From NCBI RefSeq assembly GCF_001661345.1, contig NW_017962929.1, positions 62,001-126,000 of the forward strand: a stretch of DNA of 64,000 nt, in the 5' to 3' direction. Source of the stretch: Ascoidea rubescens DSM 1968 (Eukaryota; Ascomycota; Saccharomycetes; Ascoideales; Ascoideaceae). The position numbers and the translations under genes were made by a program. Under the pieces are notes generated by a model that saw only the letters and a program-made list of their open reading frames with translations, did not search any database and had not been told where the DNA came from. This document shows, one piece after another, positions 30,701 through 39,484 of this stretch; within the stretch, counting starts at the first letter, position 1, and each line of letters opens with the position of its first letter.

Positions 30701-30927
30701 TGTATATAGTCAGCGCCAGTTCTTTCGTGAGTTAGGTTGATTGCAGTGAAGGATAGTTCAGGGACCGGTAGAATTCTTTGAATTTTGAAGCCATGATAAG
30801 TTGCACCGACGGGATAGTTTCTCAAGACTTTGGCGACATTGTATGAGGTGGTGGAAGATATGGAGGAAAGCGAAGAGGTGGAGGCGTTTCTTGTGCAGAA
30901 TTTGAACTTTATGTTCCTGTTTAGCAT
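27796..30927 (-). CDS. CYM1: mitochondrial presequence protease Cym1 (M16C, PreP)
   Basis: 1043 residues (yeast Cym1 989). The basic, Ser/Thr-rich N-terminus (MLNRNIKFKFCTRNASTSSL) suits a mitochondrial presequence. The inverted zinc motif HxxEH is at residues 102-106 (HILEH), followed by TLCGSQKYPVRDPFFKML and NFMNAMTGHDYTFYPFST, then GVVYNEMKGQLS carrying the distal Glu ligand. C-terminal half: REKGGAYGGGSRYGG and SYRDPHPLRSIDFF, the Arg/Tyr substrate-binding block of M16C enzymes. Cym1 degrades cleaved presequences and other peptides in the intermembrane space or matrix. Complete, with no breaks seen. Divergent from the Fig1-family gene. Confidence 0.95.
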   Translation of the reverse strand: MLNRNIKFKFCTRNASTSSLSSISSTTSYNVAKVLRNYPVGATYHGFKIQRILPVPELSFTAINLTHERTGADYIHIDRNDKNNVFSLAFKTNASDSTGLPHILEHTTLCGSQKYPVRDPFFKMLNRSLSNFMNAMTGHDYTFYPFSTTNQIDYQNLRNIYFDSVFNPILSSEDFYQEGWRLEHQDPQDPNTPIIFKGVVYNEMKGQLSNSSYFFYINFLKSIYPSLNVSGGDPNFITNLFHQDLIDFHSQKYHPSNSKIYSYGDLPLSDNLSFLNDNLSAFGKRSYDSSNSIPVNPIDLSSNKSVTIDGPTDPMLPKDKQFKVSLTWFTGNPKDVYETFCLKILSNLLTDGHSSPFFKQLIEKNIGSDFTVNTGSDSTTNLNSFSIGLQGLIESDIPIFKNKVAEIIDYYYENGFEPSKINAILRQIEINKKDKKSQFGLNLLYSIIPGWVNNIDPFDQLAFNDTLNQFKSEFQISKGNIFKHLIEKYFINKPTFTFIIKPKDNFNDSLITQEKARLNQKIKNLSDDDMKTIQKRGLKLLEKQNSKEDLSSLPTLSVEKDIPAIGEKIPLEFSGKNDNDNTFKILKRITDTNGLTYFFCKKDLTDSIPARLLPYLPLFSECLLNLGTIDKSMAELEDEIKLHTGGFHSSVYIKPTPENNLKPKLYWEITGASLDSQILKIYSIWLEILTKINFNNLEKLKTLIKSLNSNNVSAIADSGSSFATNFVASQLSPVRKFSEYLTGIEQIKFLSKLNKFVDDDEALKENVVSKLIELKKIIINNQKLSFALITDKNAVDKNEQLIHDFTSKLPEKENEKPTLEKLKNPKSLLKAKKFEDPSYFIELRKANDKKFDPSKPTCINLPFQINFAAMGIQGSNYLSKDGAALQVLAQLLTFKYLHKEIREKGGAYGGGSRYGGVDGIFSYYSYRDPHPLRSIDFFKKAGEFAISNKWTDTDLNEAKLTIFQSVDSPMDVKSEGMMMFRNSITDEMRQNRRENLLSVTIEDIKKVADKYLISGSKDVRSIAVIGPKSEEMEDWNIIDLDVD

Positions 30928-31582
30928 GATCGGCGATGTTGATGTTTTGATAGAGGGAACAGGATGGTGAAGAGAGATGGAAAGTGAAAGTGGAAGTGAA
31001 ACCAGATTAAATCGATTAAATCAAAGAAAATTTGAATTTTTGTCATGTGACTGGAGAAACGTACTGTTAGGAACTCGTGTGTGAGTGAAGATTGGATTGT
31101 TTATTTGTTGATAGTTTTAAGATGGGACAAGAAAAAGAAGAAGTGTAAATGGATTAGAAGAAAGACAGATAGGAAAGAGGATGGATGGATTTGTGATTAT
31201 TGATGGATGATCTGTGATTGTTGATGGATGATTTGCAGAAGAGATGGCAGTTTAATATAAGAGAGGCCCAAAGCGGAAAAAGATAAACAGAGAAGGCGTC
31301 TAGAGCGGATCCGTTGGGGTGGAGTCAATTAGTCGAAAGAGGTGTTGTAAGGGAGAGCAAGTATGTGTTGTTGTTATTGTTGGTGTAGGAGTCGAAATGT
31401 GAGAGAAGTTGACAGGGAGAATAAGGTATATAATGGAGAGGATGGCAACCTGTGGGAGCCAGCATTGGAGGGAGGATAATACAACCAGATTAGTTTGAAA
31501 TAGTGCGAAAACACTAAGATAATATCATAGTAATAATATAATATCACAATATCATAATATAATAATAATATAACATATTATA
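30928..31582. promoter_or_regulatory. divergent promoter CYM1 - Fig1-family gene
   Basis: About 650 bp, purine-rich on the + strand. It includes two near-copies of a GATTGTTGATGGATGAT-like segment around 31195-31235. The last 80 bp before the ATG are an ATAAT-rich tract. Confidence 0.5.
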
Positions 31583-32470
31583 ATGGAAGACGCTCATCCT
31601 ACGGTTAGTGGAGTCAGCAAAGGAGAAAGAGAGGAAGATGAGATTCCAGCAAAAGCATTTAGAAAACACAATAGATTACAAAGAATAAAAGAGTTGAAGG
31701 TACAGCAAGTAAGACCTAGACATTTTGCTATAGTGTTTCTTTTGTTATACATTATATTTGAATGTATAGTTGTTGGAGGGTCGATTACGCCTGGGACTAG
31801 GGGCACGTATGTGATGGAATTGAAATATATCAGTGAGGATAACACAGTTTTCTTCCAACAGGATTCGATTTCGGAATTACAGGTGAGAGTTGGGTACTTT
31901 TCATCATGTTTGAAGTCGTATTCCGACAATGGGAACAGTGGATGGGAATGTGGTAACAATGAGTTGAGAATTATTTACAATAAAGATAATTTCAACAGAA
32001 ATTCGACAGCTAATATTGATTTATTGAATTTTGTTTCAGAGACGAGTGTTAAATTCCGAGAAGATTGTTTATCGCCATATGTTTTGATTGTTTCTATTAT
32101 ATTATCGTTTTTGTCAATCTTTTTGTTTGCGTTTGTGAGTCCATCTAGCAATCCCAAATTCTACAAGTTTTCAACTGTTGTCATCTATTTGGCGTTTTCG
32201 TTGGCATTGGTGGGAGCAGTTTGGCAAGAGACAAATGTGCTTACCGGAAGCAAGTTAATGGGAGTAATGGAAGACGATTACTATAGGTTGGAGACGCATT
32301 CTGGAATCACAGCAAGGGTATTGGTATGGTTTGGAGTTTCATTGTTGATAGCATCGTGTGTTTCGTTGGCAGCACTTTCTATTATTGGAGAGTTAGTTAG
32401 GTCGACACAAGATGAGTTGGAAATTGAAGCAACAAAGACTACCAATACAGAGGTATTGGAGCGCCCATAG
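31583..32470 (+). CDS. Fig1-family four-spanning membrane protein (Fig1/Dcv1-like)
   Basis: 295 residues. A cytosolic N-terminus is followed by transmembrane segment 1 (about 47-70), then an extracellular loop with the paired-Cys signature VGYFSSCLKS...GWECG of Fig1 proteins and NxS/T sites, then three more membrane segments (about 165-190, 200-220, 250-275) and a short acidic tail. The family includes Fig1, which promotes Ca2+ influx and cell fusion in mating, and Dcv1, a claudin-like plasma-membrane protein. The loop and four-helix layout support the family; which paralogue it is cannot be decided, and no clear pheromone-response cluster was seen upstream. Confidence 0.75.
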   Translation: MEDAHPTVSGVSKGEREEDEIPAKAFRKHNRLQRIKELKVQQVRPRHFAIVFLLLYIIFECIVVGGSITPGTRGTYVMELKYISEDNTVFFQQDSISELQVRVGYFSSCLKSYSDNGNSGWECGNNELRIIYNKDNFNRNSTANIDLLNFVSETSVKFREDCLSPYVLIVSIILSFLSIFLFAFVSPSSNPKFYKFSTVVIYLAFSLALVGAVWQETNVLTGSKLMGVMEDDYYRLETHSGITARVLVWFGVSLLIASCVSLAALSIIGELVRSTQDELEIEATKTTNTEVLERP

Positions 32471-34582
32471 ATGAAGAAAGAATAGGTATCATTTGGTATC
32501 GATACCAGAAGTGTAAAAAAAAAATGACTAAGAGGAAGAATAATGGAACGTGGGTTTAGAGGATTTTATTTAGCATAAGACAGGTATGTTTTTATTTTAT
32601 TCTATTTTATTTTTTATTTTTTATTTTGTTGTTTTTTGTTTTTTGTTTTGTATTTTGTATTTTGTCTTCAATTTTTCAATTTTTCACTTGTGTCTCTTTT
32701 TGGCTATTGTTTTAATCGTTTGTGATTTAATATGATATAATATAGTTTAATACAGTTCAATGCAGTTTAATATGATTTCTGTATTAGGCGATGAGGTGTG
32801 ATTGGCTGGCTAAGGAAAAGGTGGTTGGAGCTAGTAAAGCATGTGGAGAGGTGGTCGTAAGTGGGTATTTGGTACCGGTTTTCACTCAATTAATGTGGCT
32901 CATGTGTGGAAACAGTACCAAATAGAAAATGAAAATTACGAAATACGATTTTGGACCCAACTTCTAAGACTTGGAAAGGGCTAGACTCTCAGACTAAGAT
33001 GGAGGCGAGGCAGATTTGAAAACGACAGTGAACAGTTTCATTTCGTTGTGCATGTTGATTGGATTTCCAATTGGGTTTCCAGTAGGATTTCCAATTGGGT
33101 GCTGAAGCAGACTTTCATTGTAATTTGCGGTTCTTGGGTTTTTATTCTTATTGTCATTTCCATTTCATTTTCATTCCTCAGTTAAAATATGGAGTTTTAC
33201 AGCAGATTGCCAGCGCAAAACACATTTGGTAACCTCTCGGTTATGACCAGCTGAACAGGGACAGGTGTTTTTTGTGCATGAAGGTGTGTTGGAAGTGCTT
33301 GTCTGGGTGACAAGCAGAAGTCGAGCTCGCGCTCTTGAGCCAGAAACCTGAGGGTTGGATATTTGCAGACTGGGAGAATGCGCCAACAAAGAATTTGCAC
33401 AGTGTTGGCAACTGCCCAGCTCAAGCGAAATGCCAGGCAATTGACCTGAGGTTGGGAGTGTTTGCACAAATAATGATACCACCCGTGACATGGCAAGCCA
33501 GTTCTTTGATGTCAGACCGCAGCAAAGCACCGCCGTGGAACCCGATCGGTGATTGCAACGCTCAGCTCACGTGAAACCGAGCTGTATTTGGGGAAGCTGG
33601 AGCGTAGTGTTTGTGGCCACGGAAGCAAGGCTGGGGAAGCAGCTGTGCAGAAGCGTCTTTCGCTCTGTTTGTTGCTGGGTTGTGTCCATTTTGAGCCATT
33701 TTGCAGTCTGCACCAGGTGGAACATCTGCATGGATGTGACTATTTATGGTAATTGCACTTTAAAAATAACTGGCGAGAGCAGTGTCTCGGCCCCTGTGCC
33801 AGTGGGCCCCGGCTGCAAAAAACAGCGCAGGCTCAGCGCGCACGCGGCAAACGCCCCTCTGCGCGCGCAACGCCAAACATGAAACGCACTGGACAATCGA
33901 GAAACTGAAATCTTTTGAGCTGCAGCGAAATCCGAAAGAAACCAGAGAAAAATCAATAAAAGGCAACCATGAGAACCTCTTTCCTCTGTGTCTTCTCTGT
34001 CCTCTTCTCGCTGCTGTTTCTGCTGCTTCTGCTTCCGCTCCTGCTCCTGCTCCTGCTGCTTCTTCCGCTGCCTCTTTTCCACCTGGGTGTTTTGAACGGG
34101 TACAAGCCTAGCTCCTGCTCGACACTGCTCTTACACTGCTCTGCTCTTTTGTTTTGTTTTATTTTTACTCCAACCTTAATCGCTTCTTCTGTTCTGTTCC
34201 AGGCAATATAAAAATATTAAAAATAAATTCCAAAGAAAAAGAACAAAATATAGTCAACTCGCTCAGACTAACACCTTCTATTCCTCCAATACCTCCATCT
34301 TCTGCTTCAATATTTCTCTTCTATTCACCACCAGTTAGCCAACCACTGGTACTGCTTCATCGCTTTTCAATAGCTAATCTGGCAAAACCAAAGGAAAAAA
34401 AAATAAAGAAAAAACAAAGAAAAAACAAAGACAATCCAAAAAAGTCTGAAAATAGCCTGAAAATAACCTGAAAACTTTCAAAACAATCAAATTCCTAAAA
34501 CATAAACCAACTCTTATTTTCAATTATTCTTTCTTTGTCTCCCTCTGCGTTTGTTTCCACTTCATTCAAATTTTATTTCACC

Positions 34583-34640
34583 TTATTTTATTTTATTTTA
34601 TTTTATTTTATTTTATTTTATTTTATTTTATTTTATTTTT
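34583..34640. repeat. (TTTTA)n pentanucleotide tandem repeat, ~11 copies
   Basis: Uninterrupted TTTTA units within the presumed leader of the Csi2-like gene. Confidence 0.9.
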
Positions 34641-34750
34641 GTTCCAGCGGAAAATCTCAATATCAAAATCCCAACTCCAAAAGCCCAATCCCAATCCCAA
34701 GCTCAATTCTCTACGCTCACTCCTCTACTCAGTTTCATCTCTTCCTTTCT

Positions 34751-34762
34751 ATGAAATTTTAA
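34751..34762 (+). promoter_or_regulatory. minimal upstream ORF (ATG AAA TTT TAA)
   Basis: The only ATG between 33972 and 35352 on the + strand, giving a three-codon uORF about 590 bp before the main start. Confidence 0.4.
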
Positions 34763-35352
34763 CCATCTTCTCCTTCAATCGCCAACAAATACACTACCTT
34801 TCTGCTATATCCCCAATATATCTTCCTCACAACAACTCTCTCTACTCCTTTTCCCTTCCAATATCCCTTTGCTGCTATAATCACTCATTGCATCACAACA
34901 CTCCATCAATCTCCAGATATCTATTAATAAATTATCTCTTGCTTCTACTTTCCCTATAACCACTTCTCTACCTCATTGGCTATATCAACCTCCAATATCT
35001 TCTATTCCTATTACTCTTCCTATTCTCACTCACACTACTCTCCCATAATTACTATTTACCCTCAAAATACTTAATAATTAGCCCTCTCTTTCTCATTCTC
35101 CCTATTGATTCTTTTCACTCGCTTCTACCTCCTACTATCCTCATCTAATCTACTATTATTCTTGTCCACATCCTCTTTCTTTTTTGTTTTTGTCTCTTAT
35201 CTCATATCTCTCTTTGCTGTTTCTATTGTTTTCATTAACTAATTCGTCAATTAGCTAATCCTTACCCAATTATTCTTTACTCACTTGTTTGTTTATTTTT
35301 CATTTTTAGACCTTCTTTAACTTTATTTTCTTCTCACCTCCACCTCCTAATA

Positions 35353-37122
35353 ATGTTCATAAATCACATCTTCTATCTCGACAATAACAAAAACTCAACT
35401 AAAAAAAAAAATCTACTCCTAATATCTTTATTCTTCTTACTATTAAACTTATCGAACAATGTCAACGCTGAAACTGATACAATCAACGAAGCTAACACTG
35501 AAAATAATGATTCAACAACTACAATCGAAGACGCTGTAGAAATAATAACTGTTCAAAATACTGCTGAAACAACTACAGGCCTGGAAGAAATAACAACAAA
35601 CACCGAAAATATCCTTGAAGAAACAACAACAAATGCCGATGATACTGCTACAGATGCCGTACTTCCAACTCTTCAAACAACCGACGACTCCACTGAAACT
35701 CTCGATTTACCTTCCGTAACCTCAACTTCTGATTCAGACTCAGACTCAGATTCTTCATCCTCATCCTTATCAAGCGATTTGCCCACTCTAACCACAGTAT
35801 CTATTCCCTCTGTAACCCCAACAATCCCTCCAAACAACGACAACCCTTATATCCAAAGATCCTCCTACAAAAATGGCACAACCTTCATAATAATCGGCTC
35901 AATCATAGCCTTCCTACTCTTTCTAATGATTATCATCAACTTGTACTTTTTCCTATCCTCAAGAAAAATTGCAAACAAAGAAAGAAAAAATAAACTCATC
36001 GAAAACAATAAATACTATGGAAAAATGATCAACGGCAACTTTTTAAATGAATCAACCTTCTTATCTGACTCTTCAAATGGTTCTAATGGCTCCAATGGCT
36101 CAAACTCAGCTTCCTCCTATGACAATGATAAAGCTGAAAAGGGCCTTCTCAATTCAAACCCAAACATTAGTAACCCCCATCTCTCTACAATTTCCAACAA
36201 ACAACTCAACAATAACACAAACACTTCTCTAGATGAACTATGTTCTCCCGTTGGTAGAAAATACAGAAACAGTTACTCTCTAACTAATCTAAACCTAATC
36301 AACAACAGCAACAACAACAATGTCAACAACCCCAACGGCAAAAATGACTCCTCAAAATCTTTGAAAAGACACAGCCCAATTAACAAAAAACACCTACATC
36401 TCTCTATCAAAGAAATGAAAGATAAATCGAGAAACTCCCTCTTTATCTCCCCAGTAACAGAAATAATGTACCAAACTCAACAAAATAACCAGTCCCAATT
36501 CCAACAACAACTACATCAACACTACAACTCTCAAAACCCAAGTTTAATTGGAAACTCCTTTTACCATCAATCAATTAATAACTCAACTATATTATCCGAC
36601 CCTTCACCTGATCAAACCCCAATAATACCGGATGGTAGCATATACACAAAAGATAATCACAAACATTCATATTCTGATGTCACAAGTAACCTAACTTACT
36701 TGAATAATAACAGTAACAGCAATAATAATAGCAATAACAATAGTAACAATAATATAAATAACACAAATAACGCAAGTAACTCTAATAACGCAAATAACAC
36801 AAATCCTAATACCGTTAATCCTATAACTCCAAATCTGCCTTACATTAACAACTCTAACAATAACTCTAATAATAATAACAATAATAACAATAATAATAAT
36901 AATAACAATAATAACAATAATAACAATAATAACATAACCTCTTTAAATAGAAGCTTTTCATTGTTATCCAGTCAAACGGCTAACACAGCAAATTCAAAAA
37001 CTCATAGGAAGAAGACTCCCAGTGTCTATCTTGATCAATTATTCGATTTAAATGAAGTTTCAACTGAAGTTGCAACTGAAGAACAAGGTTCGCTTAAATC
37101 AAAGAAAAACCTCAAGCCTTAA
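35353..37122 (+). CDS. single-pass cell-surface protein, Csi2/Tda7-like
   Basis: 589 residues. A hydrophobic N-terminal segment (about 22-40, LLLISLFFLLLNLSNNVNA) acts as signal peptide. A Thr/Glu/Ser-rich ectodomain (about 41-165) follows, with likely O-glycosylation. The motif DNPYIQRSSYKNGTTFIIIG then leads into a transmembrane helix (about 175-200), followed by a long cytosolic tail with Ser- and Asn-rich repeats, including a polyAsn run (36846-36932), and a short conserved-looking end (KTPSVYLDQLFDL). The PYI-R-S...GT-FI membrane-entry motif and the SVYLDQLFD tail resemble S. cerevisiae Csi2 and Tda7. Their roles (cell-wall or chitin-related, vacuolar) are poorly defined, so no symbol is assigned. 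Confidence 0.6.
   Translation: MFINHIFYLDNNKNSTKKKNLLLISLFFLLLNLSNNVNAETDTINEANTENNDSTTTIEDAVEIITVQNTAETTTGLEEITTNTENILEETTTNADDTATDAVLPTLQTTDDSTETLDLPSVTSTSDSDSDSDSSSSSLSSDLPTLTTVSIPSVTPTIPPNNDNPYIQRSSYKNGTTFIIIGSIIAFLLFLMIIINLYFFLSSRKIANKERKNKLIENNKYYGKMINGNFLNESTFLSDSSNGSNGSNGSNSASSYDNDKAEKGLLNSNPNISNPHLSTISNKQLNNNTNTSLDELCSPVGRKYRNSYSLTNLNLINNSNNNNVNNPNGKNDSSKSLKRHSPINKKHLHLSIKEMKDKSRNSLFISPVTEIMYQTQQNNQSQFQQQLHQHYNSQNPSLIGNSFYHQSINNSTILSDPSPDQTPIIPDGSIYTKDNHKHSYSDVTSNLTYLNNNSNSNNNSNNNSNNNINNTNNASNSNNANNTNPNTVNPITPNLPYINNSNNNSNNNNNNNNNNNNNNNNNNNNNNITSLNRSFSLLSSQTANTANSKTHRKKTPSVYLDQLFDLNEVSTEVATEEQGSLKSKKNLKP
36846..36932 (+). repeat. AAT/AAC trinucleotide repeat encoding polyasparagine
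   Basis: In-frame mixed AAT/AAC codons giving a long Asn run in the cytosolic tail of the Csi2-like protein. Such tracts vary in length between strains. Confidence 0.9.
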
Positions 37123-37864
37123 AAAGCTATAATCAACTTTTATATTTTACCACAAATTAATTAGTTCTTTTTTTGTTATTCTTTAATTATCAATTATTGA
37201 TCAAATTGAATATATTTTTTTAACAAAAAAAAAAATAAAAATAACGCATATTTATCAATATTAATAGATATTTTATGTTGGTTCATTCATTTTTTCTTTT
37301 TCTCTTTTTTTATGATTAATCTTCATTTTTCATTTATTAAAATTAATTAATTCATTCATTTTTTATTTAATAATTTTTTTTTTACAGATATTATCTTGTT
37401 TCCTTTATTGGTCTCTTCACATTAATCTTAATATCATGTTTTCTTGAAACAAAAAGAAAAACATCAAAAAAAAAAAAAGAAAAACACAATTAATTTAAGC
37501 TTGAAGATGAAAACAAGAGGTGAAAATAGATAAATTTGTTTTTTGGCATATTTCAAATGATTAAAAAGTAATCGTTTATTAGAATTTTTTTTATAAAAAA
37601 AAAGGTAAAAAGATTGTAATCTTTAAAAAATATCATTCTTAATTTCTAGTTAATTTCTTTTTTTTTTTTAAACAATTTTTATCTTTTATAATTTTAACTT
37701 CATTATTGTTGTTTTCACATTTGGGTTTTTTAATAATCTTATTTATAATTTAATTTTTATTTACTTGTTTCTTTTAATTCGATTTCGATTTTAATTTTAA
37801 TTTCAATTTCAATTTCAATTTTAAATTGAGTGTTAAATTTAATTTTGATTTCAAATGATTTCCA

Positions 37865-37895
<31 letters not shown>

Positions 37896-38400
37896 ATATA
37901 TCAAGTTAATATAAACGATGAAAATGTTTCTGAGCATGGGAGAAAATAAATAGCAAAAATTAAAATAAATAGCATTATTTTTAGTTTATCTTTGTTAATA
38001 TTATTTTATTTTCTTATATATAAAAATATATAATTATATTTACAAGGGATAACAAAAACAAAAAAAAAATAAAATAAAAAAGTAAAAAAAAAAAAAAAAA
38101 TAAAAAAAAAACAACAGTTCAAGCCAATTTCTTATTTTATTTTTATATATCAAGTTAATATAAACNAAAAAACAACAGTTCAAGCCAATTTCTTTTTGTT
38201 TTTTCAAAAAAACAACAAATTAAATTAAATTAAATTAAATAAGGTGAATTAAATAGATAAGTGATTGGAAAACAAAAACAAATTGCAAGTAGAATATATT
38301 CAAAAAATCATGGTAAAAATGAAAAATTATGATTTAATAATTTAGTATAATTTAATATAATTTAATGTAGTTTAATATAATTTGATCGATATCAAGGAAA
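37123..38400. other. convergent intergenic region with an assembly gap
   Basis: About 1.3 kb of very AT-rich sequence with many homopolymer runs and no ORF. It contains the window's only ambiguous base (N, 38166) flanked by short duplications that look like an assembly join. Confidence 0.75.
38106..38192. repeat. duplicated segments flanking an N
   Basis: A 26-bp segment at 38106-38131 recurs at 38167-38192. Between them, 38132-38165 repeats 34 bp found at 37883-37916, ending directly at the N. Most simply this is an imperfect contig join. Confidence 0.85.
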
Positions 38401-38892
38401 TCAATATTGTTTTGAAGCAGCCTGGCAAGCCTTTAATTGTTGCAAATACCAATCACATATTTGCATGTTTCCATTGTTTTCATCTAAACATTTAGTAAAA
38501 GATCTGGCATCAGTGTCACAGGCCTTGTTTGATTCGGATTCGTAAGGGGATGAGTTGGAAAAGCTTGTTAGTGGAGCAGCTTGTTGTGGTTCGGCAGCAG
38601 GAGCAGAAGAAGAGCCTCCAAACAAGCCAGAAATACCAGCACCAATAACATGGCCAACACTGGAACCAACGGCTACTCCGGCAGCGGTAGAAGCCATTTG
38701 AGCAAACAATCCGGGTTGTTGGGGTTGAGCAGCAACGGGAGGATGGGAAGCAGCAGAAGGAGCTGGAACAGCTCTGGAGACAGCTGGAACAGCAGCCTGA
38801 GCTGGAGCAGAACTGTGAGTAGATCTGGTGCCAAAGCCTGAAGGTCTGGCGGCTGGTCTGGCAGCTGGACGACGACCTGAATTACGAGCCAT
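38401..38892 (-). CDS. MIX17: CHCH-domain mitochondrial intermembrane-space protein Mix17
   Basis: 163 residues (yeast Mix17 156). An Arg/Ala/Pro-rich N-terminus acts as presequence. A Gly/Ala hydrophobic segment (about 65-95, MASTAAGVAVGSSVGHVIGA) follows, then a C-terminal twin CX9C CHCH domain (CDTDARSFTKC, CDWYLQQLKAC). It is the homologue of human CHCHD2/CHCHD10, imported through the Mia40 disulfide relay. The second half of the gene (5') is GC-richer than its 3' end. It is divergent from LPD1, another mitochondrial gene, across a GC island. Confidence 0.94.
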   Translation of the reverse strand: MARNSGRRPAARPAARPSGFGTRSTHSSAPAQAAVPAVSRAVPAPSAASHPPVAAQPQQPGLFAQMASTAAGVAVGSSVGHVIGAGISGLFGGSSSAPAAEPQQAAPLTSFSNSSPYESESNKACDTDARSFTKCLDENNGNMQICDWYLQQLKACQAASKQY

Positions 38893-39122
38893 TATGAGTG
38901 TAACTGTGTTTGTAGTATGGATGTGGTTGAAGAAGAGAAAGTGTTTGTGGAGGATAGATATGATCTAGTGAAACCACAGCAGCTCTTCAGCGAAACAATA
39001 GCGATATATTTATAGTGCAGCTACGGTGGAGGCAAATCCCAAAACATGATCCTCATCAGAAAATTTTCCAGCTGTGTTTACCGGAACTTTTTCCAGCTCG
39101 GCTGACGCTTCCGCTGCCGCCC

Positions 39123-39127
39123 ATTGG
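39123..39127 (-). promoter_or_regulatory. LPD1: CCAAT box (reverse) between MIX17 and LPD1
   Basis: ATTGG within CCCATTGGCC. With the forward CCAAT at 39253 it suggests HAP-complex control of a respiratory gene. Confidence 0.4.
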
Positions 39128-39155
39128 CCGAAGATTCTAGAACCTCGCGCGGATG

Positions 39156-39165
39156 GCGCACGTGC
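39156..39165. promoter_or_regulatory. E-box decamer GCGCACGTGC, copy 2
   Basis: Identical to the decamers at 10488 and 53910. CACGTG is the Cbf1 core. Confidence 0.55.
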
Positions 39166-39252
39166 ACAGCCGTTGGATCTTTGCCGGGTGGACGCGGTGC
39201 GGATCTGGTGCACGGCCATGATGCGGAAATACCGGAACGTGGTCGGTTTGGG

Positions 39253-39257
39253 CCAAT
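39253..39257 (+). promoter_or_regulatory. LPD1: CCAAT box upstream of LPD1
   Basis: CCAAT about 230 bp upstream of the LPD1 ATG. Confidence 0.4.
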
Positions 39258-39484
39258 TTCGAATCGCTTCCGGACGGCGGAGGATCACGCGGTGGCCCAA
39301 CAGGAAGAGGGAAGAAACACCTTCCCAGCTCTATTAAGACGCTCTATTCAGACGCTCCATTGTCGCCTTTACCACCACATTCATCTTCACAACTGCCTTC
39401 GCATCTTTTCAACCGCCTGTTGTCGTTTTCAATCTCAATTGACTGCTTATATCTCATTCTCCTTTCAATAGCACACCTTCCAAC

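Larger units (their letters stand above)
32471..35352. promoter_or_regulatory. 2.9-kb intergenic region: AT flank, GC island and ATG-poor leader
   Basis: 32471-33200 is 3' flank of the Fig1-family gene. 33240-34100 is a GC-elevated island with short ORFs on both strands, including a hydrophobic 80-codon ORF at 33969 in a CTG/CTC repeat. 33972-35352 is pyrimidine-rich with a single ATG (34751) and a (TTTTA)n repeat. I interpret the last part as a very long 5' leader of the gene at 35353. No RNA gene was recognised. Confidence 0.5.
38893..39484. promoter_or_regulatory. divergent promoter MIX17 - LPD1 (GC island)
   Basis: About 590 bp. 39010-39330 is GC-rich and contains an ATTGG (39123), GCGCACGTGC (39156) and CCAAT (39253). 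A CT-rich leader precedes the LPD1 start. Both flanking genes are mitochondrial. Confidence 0.6.

Noticed and set aside
33969-34211. 80-codon hydrophobic ORF (poly-Leu) in the 32-35 kb gap
   Set aside because: Created by CTG/CTC/CTT repeats in a pyrimidine-rich strand; no cleavage site or family match, and part of a probable leader.
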